15,955 bases of DNA from QQUD01 sp039029915 (GCA_039029915.1 JBCCFD010000143.1:1-15955); one strand, 5' to 3'; positions 1-8,222 are shown, counted from the stretch's first letter. The notes: a model not told the origin generated them from the letters alone. Numbers and translations: made by a program.

Positions 1-390
1 CTCATCATGCCCGGTATGTGGGTGCTATCTGACGCTGGCTGGGGCCAAATTGAGCAGATTTTAGATATCGTAAAACGGCCGTTACCCAGCATTGAAAAAA
101 GCAACACTTACGCCCGTCTTCTTGTCAAGCTTCGTCCTCACAAAGAAAATGAGCCGATCGAAATCGACATTTCAGCCAAACAAATTAACTTTCAGAAAAA
201 TAAAACGTTCTACCAGTGTACTCGGTGTCAGCAGTTCGTTTCACCCAAAATGGAGCTGGTTATCGATTGGCACAACGCCCAAGCCCATGACGATCTTAGC
301 CCCGGTTTTAAACCTGTGAAGGGAACGGCCGTTAATCTCACCACCCTGCGCTACGCCGCCAACTATGAGCCGCGGCTGCATGTGGGATAG
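1..390 (+). CDS. Hypothetical protein with C2H2-like Cys/His cluster (possibly 5'-partial)
   Basis: I do not recognise this protein. The frame is open to the left edge, so the start may be ATG at 7, ATG at 16, or outside the window; no ribosome binding site can be judged. From ATG 7 it is 127 residues, soluble, with no signal peptide or membrane segment. Residues 71-94 hold C71-x2-C74-x14-H89-x4-H94, the spacing of a classical zinc-binding C2H2 finger, so metal binding is plausible but not shown. The rest is mixed alpha/beta without a familiar motif. It contains two ACGGCCGT palindromes (75-82 and 325-332), read as Arg-Pro and Thr-Ala-Val. It ends 103 bases before the deacetylase gene, with a low-complexity heptamer repeat between. 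If it is the tail of a longer protein, the finger would be C-terminal. Confidence 0.6.
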   Translation, partial: LIMPGMWVLSDAGWGQIEQILDIVKRPLPSIEKSNTYARLLVKLRPHKENEPIEIDISAKQINFQKNKTFYQCTRCQQFVSPKMELVIDWHNAQAHDDLSPGFKPVKGTAVNLTTLRYAANYEPRLHVG

Positions 391-440
391 TTAGCAAGAG
401 ATTCAGGGGCGTGCTTTGCAATATCCTAGTCTCACAATCT

Positions 441-476
441 ACCAACAACCAATAACCAGTAACAAATAATCCAATA
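441..476. repeat. Imperfect heptanucleotide tandem repeat, unit ACCAATA
   Basis: The short intergenic stretch reads ACCAACA, ACCAATA, ACCAGTA, ACAAATA, then ATCCAATA, giving about five degenerate copies of a seven-base unit. The run is A/C-rich on the + strand and ends 17 bases before the deacetylase start. No hairpin, promoter or Shine-Dalgarno sequence is evident in it. It resembles the heptameric short tandem repeats seen between genes in some cyanobacteria, but I infer no function. Confidence 0.55.
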
Positions 477-493
477 ACTTAAAAGAATCCGCC

Positions 494-1306
494 ATGCACT
501 ACCCAAACAACAAAAAATGTGCCCTTTGCCTCACATTTGATTTCGACGCTGAATCTCTTTGGCTGGCCAACAACCCGCGCCACCACGAACTGCCAACCGT
601 ACTGTCCTATGGTAAATACGGTGCCAAAGTTGGGGTACCCAAAATCTTAGAACTGCTACGCGAAGAAAAAATACCGGCTACGTTTTTTGTTCCGGGATGG
701 ACGGCCGAAAAATACCCTTACCTTATTGAAGCTATCTTGCAGGATGGACACGAACTCGCTCACCACGGTTACACGCACGATGCCCCAGATCCCATCGACC
801 CAAGCATGATTGAGCGTGAGCTCGACATGGGGTTAGCCGCTTTGGAGAAGATTGCGGGTATTCGCCCAGTCGGTTATCGGCCACCAGATGGCGTCTCATC
901 CGATTTAGCACTGCAGCTGTTAAAAGATCGTGGCTTTTTGTACAATAGCTCATACAAAGATGACTTTGTGCCTTATCGACATCAGCTTAAAGATGGCTCA
1001 CCGGGGCCTATCGAAATTCCAGAACAGCCAGAACTAGATGATTGGGCGTTTGGCAGTGTCAGTATGAAAGAGGCCAAAACGCTGTTTCCGAAAGATGCCG
1101 TCTTATCAATCTGGCAAGATAGCTTTAAGGAGCTTTATGCGTGGGGCGGAGCTGCCACAATTGTAATGCACCCTCAAATAAGCGGGCGACCGATTCGCTT
1201 GGCGACGCTACGCGAGTTTATGGCCTACACGCGCACCTTCCCTGATGTTTGGACAACAACATGTCGAGACCTAGCAGAAGCTTTTATCGCTCAAGAAGTG
1301 CCATAA
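494..1306 (+). CDS. Polysaccharide deacetylase (NodB domain, CE4 family)
   Basis: This is a metal-dependent carbohydrate esterase 4 protein of 270 residues. Members remove N-acetyl or similar amide groups from peptidoglycan, chitin-like glycans or small molecules. Motif 1 is TFDFD, with D16 and D18. Motif 2 is HHGYTH, with H91 and H95 as metal ligands. Motif 3 is YRPPDG around R129-D132, and a C-terminal VMHP places H226 near the active site. There is no signal peptide, and the HHGYTH and RPPDG forms fit the intracellular PgdA/PuuE-like branch better than secreted chitin deacetylases. The exact substrate cannot be read from sequence. The ATG at 494 has no clear Shine-Dalgarno sequence. It contains only a near-match of the local palindrome (ACGGCCGA at 701-708). 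The next gene begins 134 bases downstream. Confidence 0.9.
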   Translation: MHYPNNKKCALCLTFDFDAESLWLANNPRHHELPTVLSYGKYGAKVGVPKILELLREEKIPATFFVPGWTAEKYPYLIEAILQDGHELAHHGYTHDAPDPIDPSMIERELDMGLAALEKIAGIRPVGYRPPDGVSSDLALQLLKDRGFLYNSSYKDDFVPYRHQLKDGSPGPIEIPEQPELDDWAFGSVSMKEAKTLFPKDAVLSIWQDSFKELYAWGGAATIVMHPQISGRPIRLATLREFMAYTRTFPDVWTTTCRDLAEAFIAQEVP

Positions 1307-1395
1307 TCAATGATTCGCTCATTATCTACATTTGGCTAATCAGAATACACAGTGGAACGGCCCCTAAAAACATCGAAAAACAGGCTCGATAGACG

Positions 1396-1415
1396 TTGAT
1401 AATTTCAAATATCAA
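1396..1415. promoter_or_regulatory. Inverted repeat upstream of DUF4870 gene
   Basis: TTGATA (1396-1401) and TATCAA (1410-1415) form perfect 6-bp arms around an 8-base A/T-rich spacer, 25 bases before the ATG at 1441. It could be an operator or a weak hairpin. No convincing -10/-35 pair was found beside it, so the role is inference. Confidence 0.25.
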
Positions 1416-1440
1416 TCATCATGTACAAAAAAGGGTCAGT

Positions 1441-1884
1441 ATGAATCACACACCAACCTCAGATGACCGCACCATGGCCGGTCTTGCCCATATTTCAGCT
1501 ATCATGCCGATGATGGGCGTCATCGCCCCTATCATTATTTGGGCCACACAAAAAGAAAAATCAGACTATATCGCCTTCCACGCTCTACAAGCGCTTGGTT
1601 ATCAATTGACTATGATTCTGATTTGGTTTGGCGGCATGATTTGTTACATGCTGTCGATTTTTACGACTGTTTTCATAGCTGCTCAAAATGTCGAAAATTT
1701 AGAGGCTGGGCCGCCTATATTCATCGCGTTTCCATTCCTCATTTTTGCCTTCATGTTTATCGGTATTTTCTTTTTTATAGTTTATGGCATTTGGGGAGCA
1801 ATACGTGCTTTTCAAGGAAAACCGTTTAAATATTTCTTCATCGGCAATCAGGTCAGGAAGATGCAAGCCTCTCAAAAATCATAG
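1441..1884 (+). CDS. DUF4870 (Tic20-like) small membrane protein
   Basis: This is a 147-residue integral membrane protein matching the DUF4870 pattern. It begins with a polar N-terminus, then MAGLAHISA leading into a first hydrophobic segment, then a charged loop QKEKSDYIAFHALQAL ahead of two further long hydrophobic stretches. The C-terminal end is amphipathic, GAIRAFQGKPFKYFFIG, and typical of the family. The molecular function of DUF4870 is not established. I chose ATG 1441 because AAGGG lies about 7 bases upstream and family proteins begin shortly before the LAHIS segment. An in-frame TTG at 1396 would add 15 residues but has no ribosome binding site. The gene stands alone: a deacetylase gene lies 134 bases upstream, and a hairpin and a convergent gene lie downstream. 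Confidence 0.85.
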   Translation: MNHTPTSDDRTMAGLAHISAIMPMMGVIAPIIIWATQKEKSDYIAFHALQALGYQLTMILIWFGGMICYMLSIFTTVFIAAQNVENLEAGPPIFIAFPFLIFAFMFIGIFFFIVYGIWGAIRAFQGKPFKYFFIGNQVRKMQASQKS

Positions 1885-1891
1885 TCACATA

Positions 1892-1933
1892 CGGTCTGAG
1901 GTAACTTCGTTTCACTGGAGTCCCCTCAGACCG
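1892..1933. terminator. Candidate bidirectional terminator hairpin
   Basis: CGGTCTGAGG (1892-1901) pairs perfectly with CCTCAGACCG (1924-1933). Inside a 2x2 internal loop, ACTTC (1904-1908) pairs with GGAGT (1917-1921) with one G-U pair, leaving an 8-base loop. It sits in the 69-base gap between the 3' ends of two convergent genes, where a shared terminator is expected. There is no T-run on either side, so it is not a textbook intrinsic terminator. Confidence 0.6.
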
Positions 1934-1953
1934 CCTATTCAACTCAGTCTCTA

Positions 1954-3282
1954 TCAATGCGAGCAGCCGGCATTAGAGATTAAGAGAGCACCCTGCGGAA
2001 TGCTTTCGTAAAGATGCACAAAACGATGCTCATATCCCATCAACTCAACCACAAATTCCAAACGGTCGTTTCCATTCAAATCGAAATAACCCAATACGTC
2101 TATTTGAGAAGGGGTAACCAGATTAACATCGGCTGGATAAACCTCTAAGAGCAGCGGCATTGTTGAGACAGTGCCGTTTACGACCTTACGCAAAGCAAGA
2201 AGCTCATAATCACCAGCGTTGGCTGTTGGCAAGCCATTGCCCAATCCAGTCAGGTTTGAGGCATGAATAAGCACTTCATCCACACCATCCCCTTCTAAAT
2301 CAATTCGATCGATAGAGACAATATTGACAACTGGGTCCGTCAGCGCACTCGCTTCAAGCAGGGCTCGAATCTCTTCTTGGTACACGGCCGTATCTACCGG
2401 GATCGCTTCTGGTTGCCGAGGTTGCAAATCCCAAGTCGCCATCGTTGCGACAGCATCCCGCACGTTATCAGCGTCCGAGGTCATGTTGACAAAGGGTTGA
2501 TTATGGCAAGGGCCAACGGCGAGGTATGGCAAACTACCGATTGCAATTTCACGTTCGCCTTCGTACCCATGAATACGATACGGCCGTTCAACATCGTTGA
2601 TGCTATTCATAACCGTGATCGGATCAAGCCACCTGCCATTATGGGCACCACCTAAAATCATGCCAAATTCAGCATCGATTATGGGCCAAGCAGGCATCAC
2701 AATGTCAGGTTGGTCCACAATGGAAATATGCATAATGTAATCCACTGCTTCCAGCGCGTGTAGCCCAATCAGATAATCTTGGGCCTGTGTTAAATCACCT
2801 TCCCAAAGTCGGTCCTCATTGACCAGTCGCTTATAGGGCTGTCCATCCGTTTGCCCCACAATCGAGAAGTTCGCCATGCTGTTGTGCGACAGAAGCTCTA
2901 GCTTCATCTTTTGACCGGCATTTGCCCACGCTAGATAGTTAATGCTTTGACCTGCTTCAATACGGCCGTTTATGGTGGCTGAAACCGCGCCCTGCTCAAA
3001 CTCAATCCGAATGGGTAGATCCGGCGAGGGCGTTGGTGTATTGGGGGGTGGCATTGGTGTATCTGTCGGTTCAGGCAGTGGGCTTGAGACAGTGGCCGTT
3101 GGGTCAACAGGCGGTGGCGGCGTAGGCGTAATCTGGGAAATGGGTGTTGGGACAACGGATGTAGGCTCGACAGTTATAACTGGAAGCGTCGGTGGTACAA
3201 TCACATCTCCACCGCTACCGGGTACACAAGCTGAGCTCATAATAAACAAAAAAATAAGTCCTAATAAATAAAAACGATTCAT
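1954..3282 (-). CDS. Secreted lipoprotein with Pro/Thr linker, PPC-like domain and Ca-binding FG-GAP-like tail
   Basis: This is a predicted outer-surface lipoprotein of 442 residues with unknown function. A hydrophobic signal (residues 4-15) ends in SSAC, with C19 as the likely lipidated cysteine; position -3 is Ser rather than Leu, so the lipobox is imperfect. Residues 30-90 form a Pro/Thr/Ser-rich spacer of the kind common in Chloroflexota surface proteins. Residues 92-190 look like a beta-sandwich resembling bacterial pre-peptidase C-terminal (PPC) domains. The C-terminal part has two acidic loops, DLEGDGVDE (328-336) and DLNGNDRLE (401-409), typical of calcium-binding FG-GAP/VCBS-like repeats. 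The ATG at 3282 is supported by AGAGGT about 5 bases upstream. Three ACGGCCGT copies lie inside. It is divergent from the AfsR-like regulator and convergent with the DUF4870 gene. Confidence 0.75.
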   Translation of the reverse strand: MNRFYLLGLIFLFIMSSACVPGSGGDVIVPPTLPVITVEPTSVVPTPISQITPTPPPPVDPTATVSSPLPEPTDTPMPPPNTPTPSPDLPIRIEFEQGAVSATINGRIEAGQSINYLAWANAGQKMKLELLSHNSMANFSIVGQTDGQPYKRLVNEDRLWEGDLTQAQDYLIGLHALEAVDYIMHISIVDQPDIVMPAWPIIDAEFGMILGGAHNGRWLDPITVMNSINDVERPYRIHGYEGEREIAIGSLPYLAVGPCHNQPFVNMTSDADNVRDAVATMATWDLQPRQPEAIPVDTAVYQEEIRALLEASALTDPVVNIVSIDRIDLEGDGVDEVLIHASNLTGLGNGLPTANAGDYELLALRKVVNGTVSTMPLLLEVYPADVNLVTPSQIDVLGYFDLNGNDRLEFVVELMGYEHRFVHLYESIPQGALLISNAGCSH

Positions 3283-3322
3283 TTGATACCTCTACAAATC
3301 TAGAAAATGAATATATATGAAA

Positions 3323-3352
3323 AATATAGGTTCGGATTTGCGCCTCACGCAA
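3323..3352 (-). promoter_or_regulatory. Possible promoter of the lipoprotein gene
   Basis: On the - strand, TTGCGT (3352-3347) is followed 18 bases later by TATATT (3328-3323), about 40 bases upstream of the lipoprotein ATG. The match to the sigma-70 consensus is partial, strongest at the -10. Confidence 0.35.
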
Positions 3353-3353
3353 A
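3337..3353. promoter_or_regulatory. Palindrome overlapping the possible -35 (operator candidate)
   Basis: TTTGCG (3337-3342) and CGCAAA (3348-3353) are perfect 6-bp arms around CCTCA. The right arm covers the putative -35 of the lipoprotein promoter, a common position for a repressor site. Regulation is inferred from position only. Confidence 0.3.
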
Positions 3354-3493
3354 ACCAAAAAATCAGAGCAATACGATTCGTGGTGGGGTATCTTGCTGGC
3401 GACGGAACCGACGAAACAGTTTTTTACACATTGCCAAAACTAAAAATGTCATACAAACTAACTCCAATACTTTGCCATTCCATAAATGAACTT

Positions 3494-3502
3494 TGTTATA
3501 AT
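3494..3502 (+). promoter_or_regulatory. Possible extended -10 promoter for the AfsR-like regulator
   Basis: TGT-TATAAT at 3494-3502 is a perfect -10 with the extended TGn element. The best upstream -35 is a weak TTGCCA at 19 bases. Transcription from here would give a leader of about 210 nt before ATG 3720, containing the inverted and direct repeats. Confidence 0.4.
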
Positions 3503-3664
3503 TGAAGGTCGAAGCGTTAGCGGATTTTGACTCAACGTAGTTCAATCTGGGTTTTCGCTAATTCTGAAAACAGCCAAGTCAATTGAGTCCCAATGTTGTG
3601 GCCATCAAAACCTCTCAATTTTCAATTGTTCCTGCATCAGAATGACAAGGTCAATCAAATCAAT

Positions 3665-3710
3665 TGGCAACCAAAATCAGTATAGGTTGCCATCGTAAAT
3701 TCATCGTAAA
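3665..3710. promoter_or_regulatory. Inverted plus direct repeats immediately upstream of regulator start
   Basis: TGGCAACC (3665-3672) and GGTTGCCA (3685-3692) form an 8-bp perfect inverted repeat with a 12-base spacer. Next to it CATCGTAAA occurs twice (3691-3699 and 3702-3710), at a period of 11 bases, about one helical turn. Direct repeats at helical spacing are typical of sites bound by SARP/AfsR-type winged-helix regulators, so autoregulation is possible. The inverted repeat could also act as an RNA hairpin near the start. Confidence 0.4.
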
Positions 3711-3719
3711 GTGATTGTT

Positions 3720-6700
3720 ATGCTCAAGATTTCACTACTGGGGTCTCCAAAAGTTGAATACAACGGCTCACCAATCACCGCTTTCGTGTCAGCCAAAGCA
3801 GAAGCGTTGCTTTACTATTTAGCCGTTACCCAACAATCACACAGCCGACAAATGCTCACCACGCTTTTTTGGTATGACGATGATGAAGCGAAAGGGAAAG
3901 CAAGCCTGCGTGTCGCCTTGTCGAACCTCAACAAGCTACTGCCAGGCGTCATATCAGCCAGCCGAGTGGCTGTGGAATTAACTGATGACACCCAACTCAC
4001 TTTAGACAGTGAAAAATTTGAAAAATTATTGCGGCGCAACGATGAAATCTCGCTTGAATCGGCGGCTCATCTTTATCGGGGTCCGTTTTTTGAGGATTTT
4101 CAAGTGGACTCTTCTCCAGCGTTTGAAACGTGGATGTTTGAGCAGAGAACGCACTGGCAACTAGAAGCTGAAAAGCTTTTCCAAAAGCTAGCCGCTTTTC
4201 AAATTCAAGAGCGTCGCTTTGACACGGCCGTTTCTACGCTCAATCAACTCCTAGCCATCGACCCGCTCAATGAAGAGGCCCATCGGCAGTTGATGATGAC
4301 CTACAGTCGCCAGCGCGCCTTTAATCGAGCACTTGAACAGTACGAACAGTGTGCCAAACTGCTCCAAGATGAGCTTGACGTTGAGCCAATGGCAGAAACC
4401 ACTCTGCTGCAGGAACGTATTTTAGAAGCTCGTCAGCTCCCACTGCCCATGCTTCCAATCCCTGATACCCCATTTGTCGGGCGGGATTTAGAAGTAACGG
4501 CCGTTATCTCACAGCTCGTTCAGCCTGAATGCCGACTCATCACTATTTTAGGATTCGGCGGCATGGGCAAGACGCGCTTAGGGTTAGCCATCGCCCAATC
4601 CATCGCTGAAGAAGAAACTCTGCTCTTTTTAAACGGCGTTTACTTTGTTTCGCTGCAAGATGCAACCCTAGAGGCTGGGGTCGATGGCATTGCGCTAGCC
4701 ATTGCCCAGTCTCTTGACCTTTATTTACCGGGCAAAAAGCAGCCGGCCGATGAATTGATTAGCTATCTTGAAAATCTCGAGCTACTGTTGCTGTTAGACA
4801 ACTTTGAACAGCTGATTCCCCACGCTGTATGGCTCACAAAGCTGCTGGCCAAGTGCCCAGATGTTCAACTTATCGTAACAAGCCGTCAACCGCTCAACAT
4901 TGGCTCAGAATGGCGTTTTGAACTTGATGGATTAGAGACAAACGGACGGGAAGAGAACAGCTCTCCCGCCCTTGAGCTCTTCTTACAAAGCGCACAGCAG
5001 ATTAAACCAAACTTCGCCTTCACCGAGGAAAACCGAGCGCATGCCAAACAAATTTGTGAGCTAGTCGCTGGCGCCCCGTTGGCTGTCAGGCTGGCCGCCA
5101 CTTGGCTTCGCGTGATGAGTAGCGAGCAGCTTGTTGAGGAGGCAAAACGCAGCCTTGATTTGCTTTCGACCCGATTACAGGACATCCCCGAACGACAGCG
5201 GAGTATGCGGGCTATTTTTGAAACCACTTGGGTCAAGCTCTCCCCTCAAGAACAAACCACCTTAGCCAGCTTAGCGATTTTTCGCGGCGGGTTTGATGAC
5301 ACGGCCGCTTTGCAAATTGCCTCAGCGTCCCCATTCCTATTAGCTGACCTCAATGACCGAGCCTTAGTCCAGTTTGACACGGTAGAAGAGCGGTATCGTC
5401 TTCATGAATTGGTGCGTCAATTTGCCTTAGAAAAAAATCAAAATTCTTCTGAGTTGCTAGAAAACCATGCTCAATATTTTGCGGATTTAGTTGAGACGCT
5501 GACTGTACAGCTTAAAGGAGCAACGCCAAAATCAGCTATTCAAATGTTTCGCGTTGAGCTTGAAAACATCTACTTATCTTGGCAAACGGCCGTATCTAAT
5601 CAGCAAGTCGATCTCCTCTTAAAAATAGTCGATGGGCTTAGTGCCTACACCATTGAGCGCGCCGAAATTCATAAAATGTTACCCATTCTGGAACTCCCGC
5701 TCAAATCGATACCCCTCACCAAGAAAACGGCCGTTTTGCATATTCGGCTCAAAGGACTCATTGGATTTATTTACACCAAAATGTGGAAAATGGGGATCGC
5801 AGAGTTAACCTTCATTGAGCTAGATAAATTAGCTAAGGAATTTAATGACCCTCATGGCGCAGGCAGTGCCGCAATTGGATTTAGCCGCGTCTTTCTTGAA
5901 CAAGGCCAATACGACCGCCTACTACCTTATGCCCAGAAAGCTATCGACAAGGGCACTGAAGCAGAAAAACCAGAGATCATCATCGATGGCTATTTTTCCC
6001 TTGGTATCTATCATGATACGCATGAGCAAACGGATGACGCTATCGCTGCTTACGAAAAAGGAATAGCCTTGGGCACAGAAACAAACGCCCTGCTAGCCAC
6101 GTTTTCATCTTATATCAACCTCGCGATCGTTTATATCCATCAGGCTCAGCTAGATGAGGCTGAGAGATACCTTGAAATCGTTAAAACATTATCTTTACAA
6201 ACAGGCTCAGCGAAAGAGGAAGGCCGTTACCATTATCAATCAGGACGAATTGCTTTTATGCGCGGCGATTATGTCACGGCAAAAGCCCATCTGAATCGTG
6301 GATTAGCGTTTTATCAGCGCCGACAGGATGACGGGTACATTGCCAGATGTGAGCGAATGCTTGTTCGGACGATGCTCCCGCTTGGTGAGATTAACGCAGC
6401 CCGGAATTTAGGTCTTAAAGCGCTGCGAACGCTCCAAATGAAAGAGCATCCATCTGGCATGGCGATCACGACAGGCATTTTGGGAGAAGTTGAAGAATCA
6501 GCCGGCAAATGGGATAGAGCTATACGGTATTACGAAGAAAGTATTGAATTAGATAAACAGCTCAAGCGGCCGGGCAGCTTTGTTTATAATCAATCCAATC
6601 TAGCCCGCACCTTTATCAAAATGGGAAAACATGATGCGGCTAAAGCAACGCTGCTTGATGGATTTCATCATGCTCTCCCAATTAACGACCATTTAAGACT

Positions 6701-6926
6701 CATACACCTCTTGTCAATGAGCGGGTTATATTTAAGCAGCACCGAGCACCCTGAGCATGCCAAAGGGGTTCTGGAGCAGGTTTTAACTTTTCCCCAAAGC
6801 ACAGCTCAGGTTCATGAACGGGTCAATGTGGTGCTGTCGGATTTAACGGCCGTTTCTCCCACACAGCTTACACAAACGACCATAGAGTCTTTATCTCAAT
6901 ATGTCATCGAGACATACCTCAATTAG
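3720..6926 (+). CDS. AfsR/SARP-like transcriptional regulator: winged helix, BTAD, NB-ARC ATPase, TPRs
   Basis: This is a large STAND-type signal-dependent transcriptional activator, up to 1071 residues if counted from GTG 3711; positions here use that count. Residues 4-95 form an OmpR-like winged-helix DNA-binding domain (LTTLFW, KASLRVALSNLNKLLPG). Residues about 100-245 form the bacterial transcriptional activator domain (BTAD), ending in VEPM. The NB-ARC ATPase follows: Walker A GFGGMGKT (281-288), Walker B LLLLLDNFE (358-366) and the LIVTSR sensor (387-392). A winged-helix helper domain follows (AIFRGGFDD; YRLHELVRQFALEK). Residues about 650-1050 carry at least six TPR-like helix pairs, the probable ligand or partner sensor. 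I prefer ATG 3720 (MLKISLLGS) because family members begin this way; GTG 3711 is the alternative. Five ACGGCCGT copies lie inside. The target genes are not evident. Confidence 0.9.
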   Translation: MLKISLLGSPKVEYNGSPITAFVSAKAEALLYYLAVTQQSHSRQMLTTLFWYDDDEAKGKASLRVALSNLNKLLPGVISASRVAVELTDDTQLTLDSEKFEKLLRRNDEISLESAAHLYRGPFFEDFQVDSSPAFETWMFEQRTHWQLEAEKLFQKLAAFQIQERRFDTAVSTLNQLLAIDPLNEEAHRQLMMTYSRQRAFNRALEQYEQCAKLLQDELDVEPMAETTLLQERILEARQLPLPMLPIPDTPFVGRDLEVTAVISQLVQPECRLITILGFGGMGKTRLGLAIAQSIAEEETLLFLNGVYFVSLQDATLEAGVDGIALAIAQSLDLYLPGKKQPADELISYLENLELLLLLDNFEQLIPHAVWLTKLLAKCPDVQLIVTSRQPLNIGSEWRFELDGLETNGREENSSPALELFLQSAQQIKPNFAFTEENRAHAKQICELVAGAPLAVRLAATWLRVMSSEQLVEEAKRSLDLLSTRLQDIPERQRSMRAIFETTWVKLSPQEQTTLASLAIFRGGFDDTAALQIASASPFLLADLNDRALVQFDTVEERYRLHELVRQFALEKNQNSSELLENHAQYFADLVETLTVQLKGATPKSAIQMFRVELENIYLSWQTAVSNQQVDLLLKIVDGLSAYTIERAEIHKMLPILELPLKSIPLTKKTAVLHIRLKGLIGFIYTKMWKMGIAELTFIELDKLAKEFNDPHGAGSAAIGFSRVFLEQGQYDRLLPYAQKAIDKGTEAEKPEIIIDGYFSLGIYHDTHEQTDDAIAAYEKGIALGTETNALLATFSSYINLAIVYIHQAQLDEAERYLEIVKTLSLQTGSAKEEGRYHYQSGRIAFMRGDYVTAKAHLNRGLAFYQRRQDDGYIARCERMLVRTMLPLGEINAARNLGLKALRTLQMKEHPSGMAITTGILGEVEESAGKWDRAIRYYEESIELDKQLKRPGSFVYNQSNLARTFIKMGKHDAAKATLLDGFHHALPINDHLRLIHLLSMSGLYLSSTEHPEHAKGVLEQVLTFPQSTAQVHERVNVVLSDLTAVSPTQLTQTTIESLSQYVIETYLN

Positions 6927-6934
6927 CTACGTGT

Positions 6935-6954
6935 GGTCCAATAAAATTTGGACC
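6935..6954 (+). terminator. Small hairpin after the regulator gene
   Basis: GGTCCAA (6935-6941) pairs with TTGGACC (6948-6954) over a six-base A/T loop, 8 bases after the regulator stop and 11 bases before the next GTG start. Only a weak T-rich stretch follows. It may attenuate or end the regulator transcript, or merely separate the two cistrons. Confidence 0.35.
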
Positions 6955-6965
6955 TTGATTAAATT

Positions 6966-8222
6966 GTGAACCGATTACGGATAAAACAACTTTTCTTTAC
7001 CGCAACAGCTATCCTTATTTTTATTCCGAATCTGCGGCTTTACGTCCCAAGAGCTACAATTCCCCCACAATCTCGGCTCACCAACAACATCCAAGCTGAG
7101 CTTCGCTTTATTAAGCAATCTATTGAAAACGGTGCAGGGGCTGACATGCAGGCACTGTTTCCTGAAGGCGACTTTTTCCTCAATGTCCTGTACGGATTGT
7201 CATGGGTCAATGTAGGTCTTCAGCTTCCTCAAGCTGATCCCCAACGACTCGAGGCAATTCAGGAAGCAACTTGGGCCTGGGAAAACTTAGGGTCTGAGGC
7301 ATCAAAACGGCCGTTTCAAGTTTCCCAATCCCTCGCCCCCTCTTACGGCATTTTTTACACCGGCTGGCGTACGTATCTTTTGGGCGGCATTTTGCTGATG
7401 CAAGACCCGGATAACGTCAATCAGAGTCAGCTGGCACAGTTCACGACAAATTGCGCTGCTATCGCCGAAGCAGTTTCTAGGTCGCCAACGCCGTTCCTTT
7501 CGGCGTATCCCAGTGCATCATGGCCAGTCGATATGCTGCCAGCTATGGTGGCCCTCAAAATTCACGGCCGTTTAGTGAACGACGACTATGAACCGATCAT
7601 TGAACAATGGTTCACACAGTTGCCCAGCTATCTAGATACCAATACCGGCCTTTTACCCCACAGAACTCAGTATGCAACGGGCAGGCCGCTTCAAGGGGCA
7701 CGGGGCACCTCTCAAGTGCTTATTCTGCGCTTCATGGCCGAACTGGATCCAGCATTTGCAACAGGCAATTACAACATTTTTCGGGAGAACTATGTGATTT
7801 ATCGGTGGGGTTTGCCGGGGGTCTTGGAATATCCAAAAGGGATTGATGGCATTGGTGATGTAGATTCTGGCCCTTTGCTCGACGGGGTGAGTTTATCAGC
7901 CACGGCCGTTATGCTGGGCACCAGTCGGGTCTTTGGAGATACCAACCTGAGCAACGCTCTTTGGCACAGTGGGGAGATGCTCGGTTTTCCGATAAGGTGG
8001 AATGGTCAAAAACGGTACTGGTTTGGCATTTTACCAGTGGGCGATGCCTTCGTGGTTTGGTCAAAAACGGCCGTTTCTTGGCTAGAGCCAATGCCCCAGC
8101 AGACCTTTCCGCGCCTTATTCCGTGGTGGTGGCGGTTACCCTTTCACCTGCTATCATTACTAGGTCTCGTCTTATTATGGCGTCTATTTCGTCCCATAAG
8201 AAGAGAACAAAAAGGTCCTTGA
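6966..8222 (+). CDS. Membrane-associated protein of unknown family, TM at both ends
   Basis: This is a 418-residue protein I cannot assign to a named family. An N-terminal hydrophobic segment (about 8-26) acts as a signal anchor. A second (about 391-410) lies near the C-terminus and is followed by a basic tail RLFRPIRREQKGP. The domain between is helical and rich in aromatic and small residues, with conserved-looking patches: LPHRTQ then GRPLQGARGTSQ (about 230-250), and GDVDSGP (297-303) followed by GVSLSATAVMLG. This resembles an alpha/alpha-toroid scaffold such as occurs in some glycan-active enzymes and cyclases; that is a guess from pattern. The start is GTG 6966, 39 bases after the regulator stop, without a clear ribosome binding site. 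Four ACGGCCGT copies lie inside. An SGNH hydrolase gene follows at 87 bases on the same strand, so they may work together at the cell surface. Confidence 0.7.
   Translation: MNRLRIKQLFFTATAILIFIPNLRLYVPRATIPPQSRLTNNIQAELRFIKQSIENGAGADMQALFPEGDFFLNVLYGLSWVNVGLQLPQADPQRLEAIQEATWAWENLGSEASKRPFQVSQSLAPSYGIFYTGWRTYLLGGILLMQDPDNVNQSQLAQFTTNCAAIAEAVSRSPTPFLSAYPSASWPVDMLPAMVALKIHGRLVNDDYEPIIEQWFTQLPSYLDTNTGLLPHRTQYATGRPLQGARGTSQVLILRFMAELDPAFATGNYNIFRENYVIYRWGLPGVLEYPKGIDGIGDVDSGPLLDGVSLSATAVMLGTSRVFGDTNLSNALWHSGEMLGFPIRWNGQKRYWFGILPVGDAFVVWSKTAVSWLEPMPQQTFPRLIPWWWRLPFHLLSLLGLVLLWRLFRPIRREQKGP

Larger units (their letters stand above)
3283..3710. other. 428-base divergent intergenic region (no gene)
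   Basis: This region lies between the lipoprotein gene (left, -) and the AfsR-like regulator (right, +). It is A/T-rich. Reading it in six frames gives only short ORFs without ribosome binding sites. It contains a possible - strand promoter (3323-3352) overlapped by a palindrome, a possible + strand extended -10 (3494-3502), an 8-bp inverted repeat (3665-3692) and a 9-bp direct repeat (3691-3710). No ACGGCCGT occurs here, so the palindrome is not simply intergenic. Confidence 0.7.

Noticed and set aside
1396..1440. TTG start extending the DUF4870 protein by 15 residues
   Set aside because: It has no ribosome binding site and overlaps an inverted repeat; ATG 1441 fits the family better.
2972..3271. 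Gly/Ser/Val-rich ORF on the + strand
   Set aside because: It is the complement of the Pro/Thr linker and signal peptide of the lipoprotein; its composition is explained by the real gene.
3283..3710. Short ORFs of about 60 codons in the divergent intergenic region
   Set aside because: They are overlapping, lack ribosome binding sites and resemble no protein family.
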